This document shows, piece after piece, positions 17,297 to 26,385 of a DNA stretch of 51,210 bases. The stretch lies in NCBI GenBank assembly GCA_023435225.1, contig JAEYRX010000108.1, positions 1 to 51,210 of the forward strand, given 5' to 3'. The position numbers and the translations under genes were made by a program. This DNA comes from Bacillota bacterium. GTDB taxonomy: Bacteria > Bacillota > UBA4882 > UBA8346. The notes below the pieces were generated by a model, which was not told the origin of the DNA, searched no databases, and saw only the letters and a list, made by a program, of their open reading frames with translations. Each line of letters starts with the position of its first letter. Positions within the stretch are counted from its first letter, which is position 1.

Positions 17297-19609
17297 ATGT
17301 TATACATATTGGCAGCTAAAGTTATGCTGGAAGCCTTTATCCGGCATCAAATATTACCACGCTTCCATAAGTATATCAATGTATACAAATGCAAATTGGT
17401 CGTTAAAGCATTCTTAGTACTGTTTTTTTCTTGGACTTTTATAACCATGTTTGCCGAATCGGCTCGGGCTGAAACAATAAAAGCAAAAGTAACAGCGGAT
17501 GAGGTTAGTTATGATTATGAATCCAAACAAGTTGTAGCATCGGGGAATGTTAAAATTGAATATAGAAATATTAAAATTGAATCTGATGAAGCTTTGATCG
17601 ATCAAGACCAGGATATATTGTTAGCAACCGGGAACGTAATAGTCGATAATAAAGGAGACATTTATCACGGTGACAGGTTTCTATATTATTTAAAAAATCG
17701 GCAAGGCTGGATCTCTCCTTTGGAAGCTGAAGTAACCGATCCGGAAATTAATGGTCCGGTAAAGATGACTGCTCACGAGTCTTTTATTAAGGGCGAGGAA
17801 ATCCGTTCAAAGCATGCTTCTTTTTCCAGTTGTAATCTGGCTCATCCGCACTATCATTTTACTGCCAAGGAGATCGAATATTATCCCGGGGACATAATTA
17901 TTATGCGCCATGTCTGGTATTGGGAACATAGAATACCCTTGTTTTATTTACCGGTCTTATATATTTCTCTAAAAAACGATAATTTCCAAGTTAAATTTGG
18001 GAAAAGTATTTCTGAAGGTTGGTTTATTGATGTAAACTATTATTATTATTATATTCCGGATGATTATAGCTGGGGGAAGATCCATACCAGGTTTACTGAA
18101 TATGGAGGGAATTTTTATGAGTTGGAAAATAAGAGATACACTTCTCATACGGGTACTTTTACCCAAAGATATGGTTTTTTAGATAAACAAAATATGAATA
18201 ATCCCGATGTAAGTGATTATGATAGAGCCGATGGCGCTGAATATGAATCACAATACAATGATTATATGATCGGTTTTGGTTATGAGGAGTATTTGAATCC
18301 GGTAGTGAAGACAACTCAGACTATAGAAAACTGGCACCATTATACTGAAAATGGAGATGTGTTTTTAGATACCAAATATAATTTTTCATTAAGCGGACAG
18401 TCTCCTTACCCAAATAGTATGGCATTGGATTTTAGCGACATTGGTGAAGATACTTATCGAAAAATCAATTTTACTACTAATTGGAATTACCGGCCTGATG
18501 ACACTTCAAATGTAAGTCTAAACGGACAATGGTATTCAAATGGTTATTTGAAATATAACAATCCCCATAATAATCGATTATATAATTTGAAAGCTTCTAA
18601 AGACTGGAATTGGTCCAGAGCCGAAGTTTCTGTTTATGAAAGTAAAAACTATAATAATACCTATTCAAGCAGTACCAATAAAAAACCGGATATTATTTAC
18701 ACTATTCCAAAATGGCAATGGCCATTGATTAATGATGTGGAGGTAAAAACCCAGTATACGAAGTTGGAACATTTTTCAAATTATTATCAAGACGAAGGAG
18801 AACGATATGCTTTAAATATTCATAAAATTCCGGTAGTTCTTTGGGAAAAGAATAAAATTACCATCGATACTACCAGTGATTTTAAATACCGGGATTTTTT
18901 TGTGGCTAATACTGAAAGTGAGTTATATGCAATATCCGCCCAAATCGGAGTGAAAGATCAATTTACTGATAAATTTTATACCAAATTTGATTTTGGTTTT
19001 ACGCGGACCGACGGTTTAACCAATTCATACTTTGGTTATGATGGGGATAATACCCAACCGGGAGGATTTGTGAAGAATGGCTGGTATTATACAAGTCAAG
19101 TTTTTAGAGCTTCTTTGAATACAGAGTATAATTTTCAGACTAAATATGCTTATCCGGCAAATATTTCTGCTGATTGGACTCCTAAGGAAAATGAAAAAGT
19201 AAGTTTCAGTACGGTTTATGATTGGTACTTGGGTCTTGGACAAACAAATCTTAATGTTTTTTATAATCCGAAAGAAAATTGGAAACTAATTGCATCTTTA
19301 GGTTATAATTTTCAAAATCCGTACTATCCTTGGACAATGAAACAATTTGAAGCTGTTATATATGATAAAATTAGTGATAATTGGCGTTATGAGATCGCCG
19401 CCCGTTATGACTATTTAATGGATGATTTCATCATGTCCGAGTATGCCCTTATCTATGATTGGCATTGCCGTGAGGTTAAGTTTCATTATGATGGAATATT
19501 AAAAGAATATTGGGTGCAGATCTTTATAAAAGCTTTCCCTGGATTTAAGGTCCAATATACCGGAGAAAACACTTGGGAGAATTTGGTTAATGAAATTGGC
19601 TCTCAATAA
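17297..19609 (+). CDS. lptD: LPS-assembly outer-membrane protein LptD (OstA/Imp)
   Basis: About 770 residues. An N-terminal hydrophobic segment (about 35-55) precedes the signal-cleavage region near ARA-ET. The OstA beta-jellyroll (about 60-200) contains VTADEVSYDYESKQVVASGNV. A barrel rich in aromatic, alternating strands follows to the C-terminus. LptD is the outer-membrane channel that places LPS on the cell surface; it normally works with LptE, which is not seen here. The ATG at 17297, just after GAGGAGAT and next to the lptF stop, is preferred to an upstream in-frame ATG at 17255 inside lptF. The N-terminal leader before the signal is unusually long. The 3' end overlaps lptC by 20 bases. 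Confidence 0.88.
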   Translation: MLYILAAKVMLEAFIRHQILPRFHKYINVYKCKLVVKAFLVLFFSWTFITMFAESARAETIKAKVTADEVSYDYESKQVVASGNVKIEYRNIKIESDEALIDQDQDILLATGNVIVDNKGDIYHGDRFLYYLKNRQGWISPLEAEVTDPEINGPVKMTAHESFIKGEEIRSKHASFSSCNLAHPHYHFTAKEIEYYPGDIIIMRHVWYWEHRIPLFYLPVLYISLKNDNFQVKFGKSISEGWFIDVNYYYYYIPDDYSWGKIHTRFTEYGGNFYELENKRYTSHTGTFTQRYGFLDKQNMNNPDVSDYDRADGAEYESQYNDYMIGFGYEEYLNPVVKTTQTIENWHHYTENGDVFLDTKYNFSLSGQSPYPNSMALDFSDIGEDTYRKINFTTNWNYRPDDTSNVSLNGQWYSNGYLKYNNPHNNRLYNLKASKDWNWSRAEVSVYESKNYNNTYSSSTNKKPDIIYTIPKWQWPLINDVEVKTQYTKLEHFSNYYQDEGERYALNIHKIPVVLWEKNKITIDTTSDFKYRDFFVANTESELYAISAQIGVKDQFTDKFYTKFDFGFTRTDGLTNSYFGYDGDNTQPGGFVKNGWYYTSQVFRASLNTEYNFQTKYAYPANISADWTPKENEKVSFSTVYDWYLGLGQTNLNVFYNPKENWKLIASLGYNFQNPYYPWTMKQFEAVIYDKISDNWRYEIAARYDYLMDDFIMSEYALIYDWHCREVKFHYDGILKEYWVQIFIKAFPGFKVQYTGENTWENLVNEIGSQ

Positions 19610-20237
19610 AACGTATTCATATTTGACTTTTGTTTTAATAATAATTATGGGCTATTTTGGCGGCTGGTGGGATAATATTTTAATCAAGAAAACCCCTCAA
19701 CCAACAGTAAATCTTAAACCGGCCGTCCCTAGTATTGATATGACTCAAACTCAATTAACCGCTTGGAGTGAAGAGAAAAAAGATTGGGAGATTGAAGCGG
19801 AAAGAATCTGGCAATCCGTGGATGGAAACTATATTTATTTCCAAAAAATAGAAAAAGGGATAGCTTATTCGGTTAAAGATAGAAGGGTAGATTTTACAGC
19901 GGGCTGGGCCCGTTGGGAAAAAATACGGGAACAATTATTTTTGGGAGATGGTCTTGAGGCAAGGGTAGAGGGTAGTGTTATTTTGACTAACGAAGCAACT
20001 ATTAACTACCGCACCGAAGAGATGATTTGCCCCGGCGAAGTCCATCTATCCAAAAAAGACGGTTGGACGACCGCTAAAACCATGAAGATCGATTTTAAAA
20101 AAGAAGAGATGTTCCTTGAAGGAGATGTTGTTATAGTTCAGAAAGAAGATCAAGCAACGGCTGACGGAGTAATATATAATTTTGATGATGAAAAATTTAA
20201 ACTGGTCGGACCAAAGGAGGTTTTCATTAATCCATGA
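19590..20237 (+). CDS. lptC: LPS export periplasmic anchor protein LptC
   Basis: A 215-residue bitopic protein with one membrane helix (about 11-28) and a periplasmic OstA-like beta-jellyroll containing MTQTQLTAWSEEKKDWEIEAERI, the family's first strand pair. LptC sits on the LptBFG transporter and hands LPS to LptA. It overlaps the end of lptD by 20 bases and the next gene by 4 (ATGA), so the genes are translationally coupled. Confidence 0.85.
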   Translation: MKLALNKTYSYLTFVLIIIMGYFGGWWDNILIKKTPQPTVNLKPAVPSIDMTQTQLTAWSEEKKDWEIEAERIWQSVDGNYIYFQKIEKGIAYSVKDRRVDFTAGWARWEKIREQLFLGDGLEARVEGSVILTNEATINYRTEEMICPGEVHLSKKDGWTTAKTMKIDFKKEEMFLEGDVVIVQKEDQATADGVIYNFDDEKFKLVGPKEVFINP

Positions 20238-21298
20238 ACCTCCGATTTCTGTTAATAATTATATTCCTTCTTACTTTTACAACATTGGTTCAGTCAGCTA
20301 ATGAACCGGTAAAAGCCACTGGAGAAAAAATCTGGGGTGACAATAAAAAGGATATTACTTTCATTGAAGGCAATGTTCAGATAATTCAAGGGTCAACCAG
20401 AATATTTACTGAAAAAGCTAAGGTTGATACCGAAAAAAAGGTGGCCGTCTTTGAAGAAAAAGTAAAATTAAATCATCCGGATGTTACTATTGAAGCTGAT
20501 AGCCTCGAGTATAATTTTAAAAAGAAGGTTGGAACTTTTTCTAAAAATATAATACTTGATAGGGCTGAGGTAAAAGATGAGCTAGGTAAAGTAACTAAGG
20601 ACGCATTTCAATTAACGGCTACTGAATTATATTTTGAATCGGATACTAAAAATTTTACGGCTAAAAAAGATGGTAGCGTTAGTCATAAGGATTTCACCGG
20701 TACGGCGGACATTATTGAATATAACGATAAAAATCAAGAGTTATTATTTAAAGGGCATGCATATTTAAAAAGACCAAACGAAGAAAAAATTAATGGCGAA
20801 GAGATAAAAATTAATACCCAAACAAAAAGTTTTATTGTGAATAAAGAGATTAAATTGGTCAACGATGATGTAACTATTAACGGCAGTAGACTGGATTATG
20901 ATTACCAACAAAAAAAAGGAGTATTCCAGGATAATGTTATTTTAGAGCGGGCGGAGTCTAAAGATGAACATGGCAAAATAACCAAAGAATATTTTAAGTT
21001 AACTACAACGGAATTATTCTTTGATTCCGATACTAAAAATTTCAGCACCAAAACCAAGGGTACGGTTGAACATAAGGATTTTACCGGTTCAGCTGATCGG
21101 ATTGAATATAACAATGATCGAGAGGAACTTGTTTTTAATAAAAATGCTCATCTAACAAGACCTAAAGGGGAAGAGATAAACGGGGACTTGATTACTATCA
21201 TGATCCATGATAAGAGCTTTATAGTAACAGAGAATGTCAATATAAACTTTAATGTTGAGGCGGAAAAAGAAGAGCGGAAAACAGGTAGAAAACGGTAG
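20234..21298 (+). CDS. lptA: LptA/OstA-like periplasmic LPS-bridge protein with internal duplication
   Basis: A 354-residue secreted protein (signal about 1-21) made of OstA repeats; LptA forms the periplasmic bridge on which LPS slides to LptD. It is about twice the size of typical LptA. Residues about 77-202 and 206-332 are clear copies of each other: both contain R-A-E-x-K-D-E-x-G-K, T-E-L-(Y/F)-F-(E/D)-S-D-T-K-N-F and (H)KDFTG-(T/S)-AD. Two tandem jellyrolls in one chain would give a pre-fused bridge segment. The ATG overlaps the lptC stop. It is the last gene of the Lpt operon. Confidence 0.85.
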   Translation: MNLRFLLIIIFLLTFTTLVQSANEPVKATGEKIWGDNKKDITFIEGNVQIIQGSTRIFTEKAKVDTEKKVAVFEEKVKLNHPDVTIEADSLEYNFKKKVGTFSKNIILDRAEVKDELGKVTKDAFQLTATELYFESDTKNFTAKKDGSVSHKDFTGTADIIEYNDKNQELLFKGHAYLKRPNEEKINGEEIKINTQTKSFIVNKEIKLVNDDVTINGSRLDYDYQQKKGVFQDNVILERAESKDEHGKITKEYFKLTTTELFFDSDTKNFSTKTKGTVEHKDFTGSADRIEYNNDREELVFNKNAHLTRPKGEEINGDLITIMIHDKSFIVTENVNINFNVEAEKEERKTGRKR

Positions 21299-21486
21299 TC
21301 AAATTTCGGATTTCAAATTGCAGATTGCGGAATTAAAATTAATTTTGTAGGTTTTATGGCCTAAAATATAATAACTTTAAGTCTGAAATTAGGACCTAGA
21401 TTTAGACAGTAGCAGATTTTTTTAACTCCGAAATAAAATTGATTGTTATAATAATAGAATTTTGGCCTCTATGTGGAGGTAGTCAA

Positions 21487-22401
21487 GTGGAGAATTGTTT
21501 TATAAGGGAACCCAATAATGATTTTATTATAGATAATGAATTGACTGTATTAACCGAATCGGAATGCGAAAATGATGCCGGAGTTTTTGGCTTGCTTGAA
21601 TTAAAAACCTGTAATGTTGAATTAATTTTTCCTAGGATTGAGAACCTTTTGAATGAATTACAATTACTATTCGGGGTAGGAGAGGTTACGGCAATAAAAC
21701 TAAAACAAGCAGGGTATCATAGTTTGGCCGACCTATTGGCCCATCCAAGATGGGGAAAGGCTGCCAATGAATTGATTCGGGTGATTGAAGCTAAAGATTT
21801 AGTAAGATTATCCCGTTACGGGGCTTCGGATTTACAGTTGCTTAGTTTTTTTAAGGCGGAAGATATTAAATTTATTGATATTGAAACATTAGGGTTGTAT
21901 TATATTCATCCGGTCTTTCTAATAGGAGTTTTACAATTTGTAGGTGGAGTCGGTTATATCCGGCAATTTATAGCCAGGGATTTTAGCGAAGAAAAAGCAA
22001 TTTTGCTTGAAACTTGTAATGAATTAAAAAATACTGAAGTAATAATAAGTTTCAATGGTAGAAGTTTCGATTTGCCTTATTTAAAAGGAAGAATGAAGTT
22101 TTATAACTTGGGAGAGGAATTTGATTCATTGCATTTTGATTTGTTAAGACAAATAAGGCGCGATTATAAAAATGTCTTGCCTAATTGTCGCTTATTAACG
22201 CTGGAAAAGCATTTATTTAATCAAGAGAGATTTAATGATATTCCGGGTTCGGAGATGGCTTTATATTATAATCAATATTTGGATACGGAAGATAGCAGTT
22301 ATATTAGGCCGATTTTAGAACATAACGCTCGGGACCTGCTATCAATGGCTAAGATTGTGGGTTTGGTATATGCAAAGAGGAGTGATATGGATGGAGATTA
22401 A
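21487..22401 (+). CDS. YprB-like RNase H-fold exonuclease with helix-hairpin-helix
   Basis: A 304-residue protein starting at a GTG six bases after GGAGGT. Residues about 58-90 hold a helix-hairpin-helix-like DNA-binding motif (GVGEVTAIKLKQAGYHSLADLL). The C-terminal domain (about 126-300) is a DEDD-type 3'-5' exonuclease fold of the YprB/RNase_H_2 family: FIDIETLG supplies Asp131 and Glu133, SFNGRSFDLPYLKGR the second box, and HNARDLLSM the last. It probably degrades or processes nucleic acid, but its substrate is unknown. It overlaps the next gene by 11 bases. Confidence 0.8.
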   Translation: MENCFIREPNNDFIIDNELTVLTESECENDAGVFGLLELKTCNVELIFPRIENLLNELQLLFGVGEVTAIKLKQAGYHSLADLLAHPRWGKAANELIRVIEAKDLVRLSRYGASDLQLLSFFKAEDIKFIDIETLGLYYIHPVFLIGVLQFVGGVGYIRQFIARDFSEEKAILLETCNELKNTEVIISFNGRSFDLPYLKGRMKFYNLGEEFDSLHFDLLRQIRRDYKNVLPNCRLLTLEKHLFNQERFNDIPGSEMALYYNQYLDTEDSSYIRPILEHNARDLLSMAKIVGLVYAKRSDMDGD

Positions 22402-23383
22402 GGATATTACCAGTAATAATGTGGTTTCCGGCAGTTATTTAATCTTGGAGAATCAATTAAGAACCGCTAAAAACGGGAGTTCTTATTTGGCAATGAAAAT
22501 AGGCGATCAAACCGGGGAAATGTCAGTAAAAGTTTGGGATGCAGATTCGGAGCTTTTTCAGCTGATGGAGGCTGGGAAAGTTATCGAAATTAAAAATATT
22601 CAGCCGCGAGTTTATAAAGAGCAGATTCAATTGGAATGGGACGGGAAAAACACGAGTGTATTCCGGCTTATTCCCGAATCCGAGGTTGATTATTCCAAAT
22701 TTTTACCCCGTTCACCCGGTAATCTAACAGCATATTGGGATTTCATTTTTGAACAATATAGTTTAATTGAAAATGATTATTTAAAAAGGATTTTAGCATC
22801 CTTTTTGGAGAATATAGCTTTTAAAACTAAGTTTACAATTGTTCCGGCTGCATTAAAGCGGCACCATGCTTATGTTGGAGGGTTATTGGAACATACCGCC
22901 GGGGTAACCGCCTTATGTAAGGCGGCAGCTGACTATTATCCTTTAATTAACCGGGATTTGTTGTTGACCGGAGCCATTTTACATGATGTTGGCAAAGTAA
23001 AAACTTATAAGTTGGAAAAAACAATTGAGGGAACTAATGAAGGAAAGCTAATCGGGCATTTAATCCTCGGAGTCCAAATGGTCGAAGAGGTAATTTCTAA
23101 AGAATTTGGAGAAGGAGATCAAGAACTGCGACAATTGAAAAACAGCCTCCTTCATTTATTAGTAAGCCATCATGGGATTATGGAATGGGGTTCTCCGATA
23201 GAACCACTAACTATTGAAGCTTGTATCCTGCATCACGCCGATAATATGGATGCCCAGGTCCAAAAGTTTTTAACATTGATACGAGACCAAAACAAAGAAA
23301 ATGAATGGACGCCTTATGATCCTGGATTGGGGAAATCAATTTTTTTGGGCAATTTGTATAAGAATTTGTCGGAAGGAGCATAG
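22391..23383 (+). CDS. YhaM-like 3'-5' exoribonuclease (OB fold plus HD domain)
   Basis: A 330-residue protein. The N-terminal 100 residues form an OB-fold (SYLAMKIGDQTGEMSVKVWD). The C-terminal HD phosphohydrolase domain (about 150-300) carries HHAYVGGLLEHT, LTGAILHDVGK and a later SHHG and LHHADNMDA, the metal-binding His and Asp set. YhaM in Bacillus trims RNA and single-stranded DNA from the 3' end. The ATG at 22391 lies inside the end of the previous gene behind GAGGAG, so the two nucleases are coupled. Confidence 0.88.
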   Translation: MEIKDITSNNVVSGSYLILENQLRTAKNGSSYLAMKIGDQTGEMSVKVWDADSELFQLMEAGKVIEIKNIQPRVYKEQIQLEWDGKNTSVFRLIPESEVDYSKFLPRSPGNLTAYWDFIFEQYSLIENDYLKRILASFLENIAFKTKFTIVPAALKRHHAYVGGLLEHTAGVTALCKAAADYYPLINRDLLLTGAILHDVGKVKTYKLEKTIEGTNEGKLIGHLILGVQMVEEVISKEFGEGDQELRQLKNSLLHLLVSHHGIMEWGSPIEPLTIEACILHHADNMDAQVQKFLTLIRDQNKENEWTPYDPGLGKSIFLGNLYKNLSEGA

Positions 23384-23385
23384 CA

Positions 23386-23994
23386 GTGGAAATGTTTGGT
23401 ACAATATTATTATACATTTTCTTTTTATTGATTGGGTTTGGTTTACAGTTTTTTATCCGGTGGTCTCCTTGGTTGAATCAAATAATTTCATTTATAGCAA
23501 TACTTTTATTACCACCTGATTGGAGTCTCGGTTTGGTGGGAGGCAGTTGGATTGCTTCCGCATTTTTTACTTTTAATCCGGAACAAGTAAGACAGTATGA
23601 TGCAATTCCGGCCTTAAACTGGTGGAAAGTAGTATTTTCTTCACTTTGGATTTTTAGCGGATTTTTGTTAACTTTATTGTTAATATGGAAACTTAAGATC
23701 ATGGGTGATTTTCAAGTGATACAGCGAGAGATTTTGGCGTGGGCTTTTTTTATAATGGTTGAAATATGCCTTTTTAAGGTATTAGCAAGACTGTCACCGG
23801 GAATGTATCGGATTCCATTGGGATATGGTATCGGTTTATTAAATTTTCTGCTGCTCCTATATTGGTTGTATCCGTTAGGTATTTCGTACGTATTGCTTAT
23901 CTTGGTGACAATAATAATTATAAACCCGCTTTTATTGCTAATTGTCGATAAACCGGTAGCTCCGGCTGAAGACCCTATTTTTAGGAGAAGATGA
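23386..23994 (+). CDS. Multi-pass membrane protein of unknown function
   Basis: 202 residues with about five or six hydrophobic segments and a short charged tail ending FRRR. No family is recognised. The GTG at 23386 lies seven bases after AGGAG; an in-frame ATG at 23392 is possible. It starts two bases after the stop of the YhaM-like gene and its stop is directly followed by the mtaB start, so it is part of that operon. Aromatic residues and Pro-containing helices suggest a small integral membrane enzyme or a structural protein. Confidence 0.7.
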   Translation: MEMFGTILLYIFFLLIGFGLQFFIRWSPWLNQIISFIAILLLPPDWSLGLVGGSWIASAFFTFNPEQVRQYDAIPALNWWKVVFSSLWIFSGFLLTLLLIWKLKIMGDFQVIQREILAWAFFIMVEICLFKVLARLSPGMYRIPLGYGIGLLNFLLLLYWLYPLGISYVLLILVTIIIINPLLLLIVDKPVAPAEDPIFRRR

Positions 23995-25281
23995 ATGAAG
24001 GTTGCTTTCCATACATTAGGTTGTAAAGTAAATCAAAATGATACCCATGGTTTGGAAATACTTTTTAAAAACCACGGATATTCAATTGTACCATTTAAAG
24101 CCGGAGCGGACATTTATATTATTAATACATGTGCCGTAACCTCTGTTGGAGAACAAAAATCACGACAGATAATTAGAAAGGCCGTTCAATATAATCCTGA
24201 AGCAATAGTTGTAGTAACCGGTTGTTATGCCCAGACATCATCAGGAGAAATAGCCGGAATTCCCGGAGTTAACCTAGTAGTAGGAATGGCTGATCGGCCT
24301 CGCTTGGTTGAATTAGTAACAGATTTTCAAAAGAACTTCCAAAACCAATTGACAGTTAATGAGATTGATTCCGTATGGACTGATTTATCTGTAAGTGATC
24401 CTGGCGAGAGAACCAGAGCTATGTTGAAAATTGAAGATGGTTGTGATGAATTTTGTTCATATTGTATAGTGCCTTATGCCAGGGGAAGAGTCAGAAGCAT
24501 GCCCTTAATAAAAGTCCGGCAAGAGTTTTTAAACTTAGTGGCAAAGGGTTATCGGGAAATCGTTTTGACTGGGATTCATTTAGGGCAATATGGCAAAGAT
24601 TTGGGGATTACTTTATACGACTTATTGCAAGAATTGTTGAAGATTAAAGGTGAATATCGAATTAGGTTAGGATCTTTGGAACCACATGACTTAGGAAAAG
24701 AACTCATAGATATAATTACGGGCAACCACATAATCTGTCAGCATCTCCATATACCACTCCAAAGCGGCAGTGATGTTATTTTGCAAAAAATGAACCGCCA
24801 TTATAATTTAGAATATTATGCAAAATTAATTGATAGGATACGGAATGGGAATGATTTAATAGCAGTTGGAACGGATTTGATAGTAGGTTTTCCCGGAGAG
24901 ACCGACAAAGATTTTGAGCGTACTTGTAATTTTATAACCAATCAAAATTTTAGCCGGATACACGTATTTAGGTATTCACCACGAAAGGGAACACCTGCTG
25001 CTTTACTGCCACAGAAAGTACCTAAAAGAACTCAGGAAGAACGCAGTAAGCAAATCCAACTGATTGCCGCTCAATCAAGTAAGGAATATGCAGAAAAGTT
25101 TTTAAATAGGAAGGTTACAGTCTTAATAGAAGAAAAAAACAATGAATATTGGACCGGTCTCTCTGGAGAGTATATACGAGTTTTTGTAAAATCGGATTTA
25201 AACCTAAAAAATACTTTACAATCAGTATTAGTTAATGAAATTAAAAATAACCAACTCGCTGGAACCATAGTTTTTAAATAA
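23995..25281 (+). CDS. mtaB: tRNA threonylcarbamoyladenosine (t6A37) methylthiotransferase MtaB
   Basis: A 428-residue radical-SAM enzyme that adds a methylthio group to t6A at position 37 of ANN-decoding tRNAs. An N-terminal methylthiotransferase domain has Cys10, Cys46 and Cys77 as auxiliary-cluster ligands. The radical-SAM domain has the CxxxCxxC motif in GCDEFCSYCIVPYARGR, and a C-terminal TRAM-like domain follows (about 365-428). The start HTLGCKVNQNDT is the MtaB signature rather than MiaB. The ATG follows AGGAGAAG. Confidence 0.93.
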   Translation: MKVAFHTLGCKVNQNDTHGLEILFKNHGYSIVPFKAGADIYIINTCAVTSVGEQKSRQIIRKAVQYNPEAIVVVTGCYAQTSSGEIAGIPGVNLVVGMADRPRLVELVTDFQKNFQNQLTVNEIDSVWTDLSVSDPGERTRAMLKIEDGCDEFCSYCIVPYARGRVRSMPLIKVRQEFLNLVAKGYREIVLTGIHLGQYGKDLGITLYDLLQELLKIKGEYRIRLGSLEPHDLGKELIDIITGNHIICQHLHIPLQSGSDVILQKMNRHYNLEYYAKLIDRIRNGNDLIAVGTDLIVGFPGETDKDFERTCNFITNQNFSRIHVFRYSPRKGTPAALLPQKVPKRTQEERSKQIQLIAAQSSKEYAEKFLNRKVTVLIEEKNNEYWTGLSGEYIRVFVKSDLNLKNTLQSVLVNEIKNNQLAGTIVFK

Positions 25282-25418
25282 AAAAACTTGCAGGAATTTT
25301 ATAAAGCCATGTCGAATATGGCTAAAAGTGCAGTTTCAAAATTCTTTAAATTTCATTTCGTTGTCTCGTGATCTTACTTAAGGTAATTTTGAAACAGCCT
25401 TACAAAGGAGCTAAAGGC

Positions 25419-25763
25419 ATGTCGGATTGTATTTTTTGTAAAATCATAAGAAAAGAAATACCAAGTGAAGTTGTTTATGAAAATGAAAACATAAAAATTA
25501 TTAAAGATATACAACCGGTAGCGCCTATACATCTATTAGCGATACCCAAAATTCATATCGATAATATTTGTGATCCACGTTTATTAGAGCAGGATTTATT
25601 GAAATCTATTATTCAAGGAATTCAAGAAGTTTCACAGAAAATAGGAATCCGGGAAAATGGCTTTCGTGTAATTATAAATTATGGTCGGGATGCCGGAGAA
25701 GCAGTACCACATTTACATTGGCATATATTAGCCGGCCGGAAATTAGATTGGCCCCCGGGTTAA
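25419..25763 (+). CDS. HIT-family nucleotide-binding hydrolase (Hint/PKCI type)
   Basis: 114 residues. It starts CIFCKIIRKEIPSEVVYE, the usual Hint beginning with a zinc-like Cys pair, and carries the histidine-triad motif PHLHWHI near the end, where the middle His is the nucleophile for cleaving AMP-amide or AMP-lysine bonds. The ATG at 25419, after AAAGGAG, matches the normal family start; an upstream in-frame ATG is not needed. It lies just upstream of rpsU, a common clostridial arrangement. Confidence 0.92.
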   Translation: MSDCIFCKIIRKEIPSEVVYENENIKIIKDIQPVAPIHLLAIPKIHIDNICDPRLLEQDLLKSIIQGIQEVSQKIGIRENGFRVIINYGRDAGEAVPHLHWHILAGRKLDWPPG

Positions 25764-25833
25764 AGCTTTAATTATTTTTTGATAATACTTTTTCATTTTA
25801 AGATTATATCTTAAATTGCTTAGGCTAAATTCA

Positions 25834-25863
25834 TTGACAGTATTAGTTTCTTTATAGTATAAT
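25834..25863 (+). promoter_or_regulatory. Strong promoter for rpsU
   Basis: TTGACA (25834-25839), an 18-base spacer and TATAAT (25858-25863). Both boxes are consensus. The start would be near 25870, giving an untranslated leader of about 75 bases before rpsU. Confidence 0.8.
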
Positions 25864-25894
25864 ATTTTAATGTGATTTATAATTTCGAACCGGA

Positions 25895-25929
25895 CACTGC
25901 AGACGGGGTTACGAGGTAGGAAGGCAGTG
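25895..25929 (+). promoter_or_regulatory. Leader hairpin of rpsU
   Basis: CACTGC (25895-25900) pairs with GCAGTG (25924-25929), ending two bases before the AGGGGAGGG ribosome site. The 23-nt loop holds GGGGTTACGAGGTAGG. Such a stem next to the ribosome site could regulate S21 translation; that is inference. Confidence 0.4.
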
Positions 25930-25945
25930 GAGGGGAGGGAAATAT

Positions 25946-26125
25946 GTGGCTGAAGTCAAAATTGGAAAAAATGAAACTTTAGATAGCGCTTTGCGGCGTT
26001 TTAAAAGGCAATGCCAAGTTTCCGGCATTTTAGCAGAAGTTCGAAAAAGAGAACACTATGAGAAACCCAGTGTTAAAAGGAAAAAGAAATCAGAAGCAGC
26101 TAGGAAAAGAAGAACTACAAAATGA
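25946..26125 (+). CDS. rpsU: 30S ribosomal protein S21
   Basis: A 59-residue small-subunit protein that starts at a GTG just after AGGGGAGGG. The sequence AEVKIGKNETLDSALRRFKR, then CQVSGILAEVRKREHYEKPS, and the Lys/Arg-rich C-terminus are diagnostic of S21, which supports base-pairing of the 16S 3' end with Shine-Dalgarno sites. It has its own consensus promoter and its own terminator. Confidence 0.95.
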   Translation: MAEVKIGKNETLDSALRRFKRQCQVSGILAEVRKREHYEKPSVKRKKKSEAARKRRTTK

Positions 26126-26129
26126 AATT

Positions 26130-26153
26130 AACCCGTCATAGACGGGTTTTTTT
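26130..26153 (+). terminator. Intrinsic terminator of rpsU
   Basis: ACCCGTC (26131-26137), loop ATA, GACGGGT (26141-26147), then T to 26153. A 7-bp perfect stem with a T tract five bases after the stop codon. Confidence 0.9.
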
Positions 26154-26330
26154 ATTCCGCTTGGGTTTTTTATAATAATTCATTTCATTTTACGATTGTG
26201 AAAATTTATAAAAATACATTTTTGAGACATTAACTTTTGAGCAAAAAATGAATTTAACTGGGAATTGAAAATATTTTTTGCATAGTGGAAAACATTTTCA
26301 TTTAATATGTATACGGGATTCATTAATTTT

Positions 26331-26350
26331 TAAAGAGGAATGCTCTTTTT
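26331..26350 (+). other. Small hairpin before the 26386 gene
   Basis: AAAGAG and CTCTTTTT flank GAATG and can form a short stem with a T tract upstream of the Re-citrate-synthase-type gene. It could act as an attenuator; the stem is only 6 bp, so this is weak. No convincing promoter was found in 26154-26330. Confidence 0.25.
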
Positions 26351-26385
26351 AATGTTGAATAATTTAAAGCAACTTTAGTATAGGG

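Noticed and set aside
21299..21486. Terminator or gene after lptA
   Set aside because: Only low-complexity repeats such as AAATTTCGGATTTCAAATT are seen; no stem with a T tract and no frame.
25882..25900. tRNA remnant (TTCGAACC resembles a T-loop)
   Set aside because: No acceptor, D or anticodon arms surround it; it lies in the rpsU leader.
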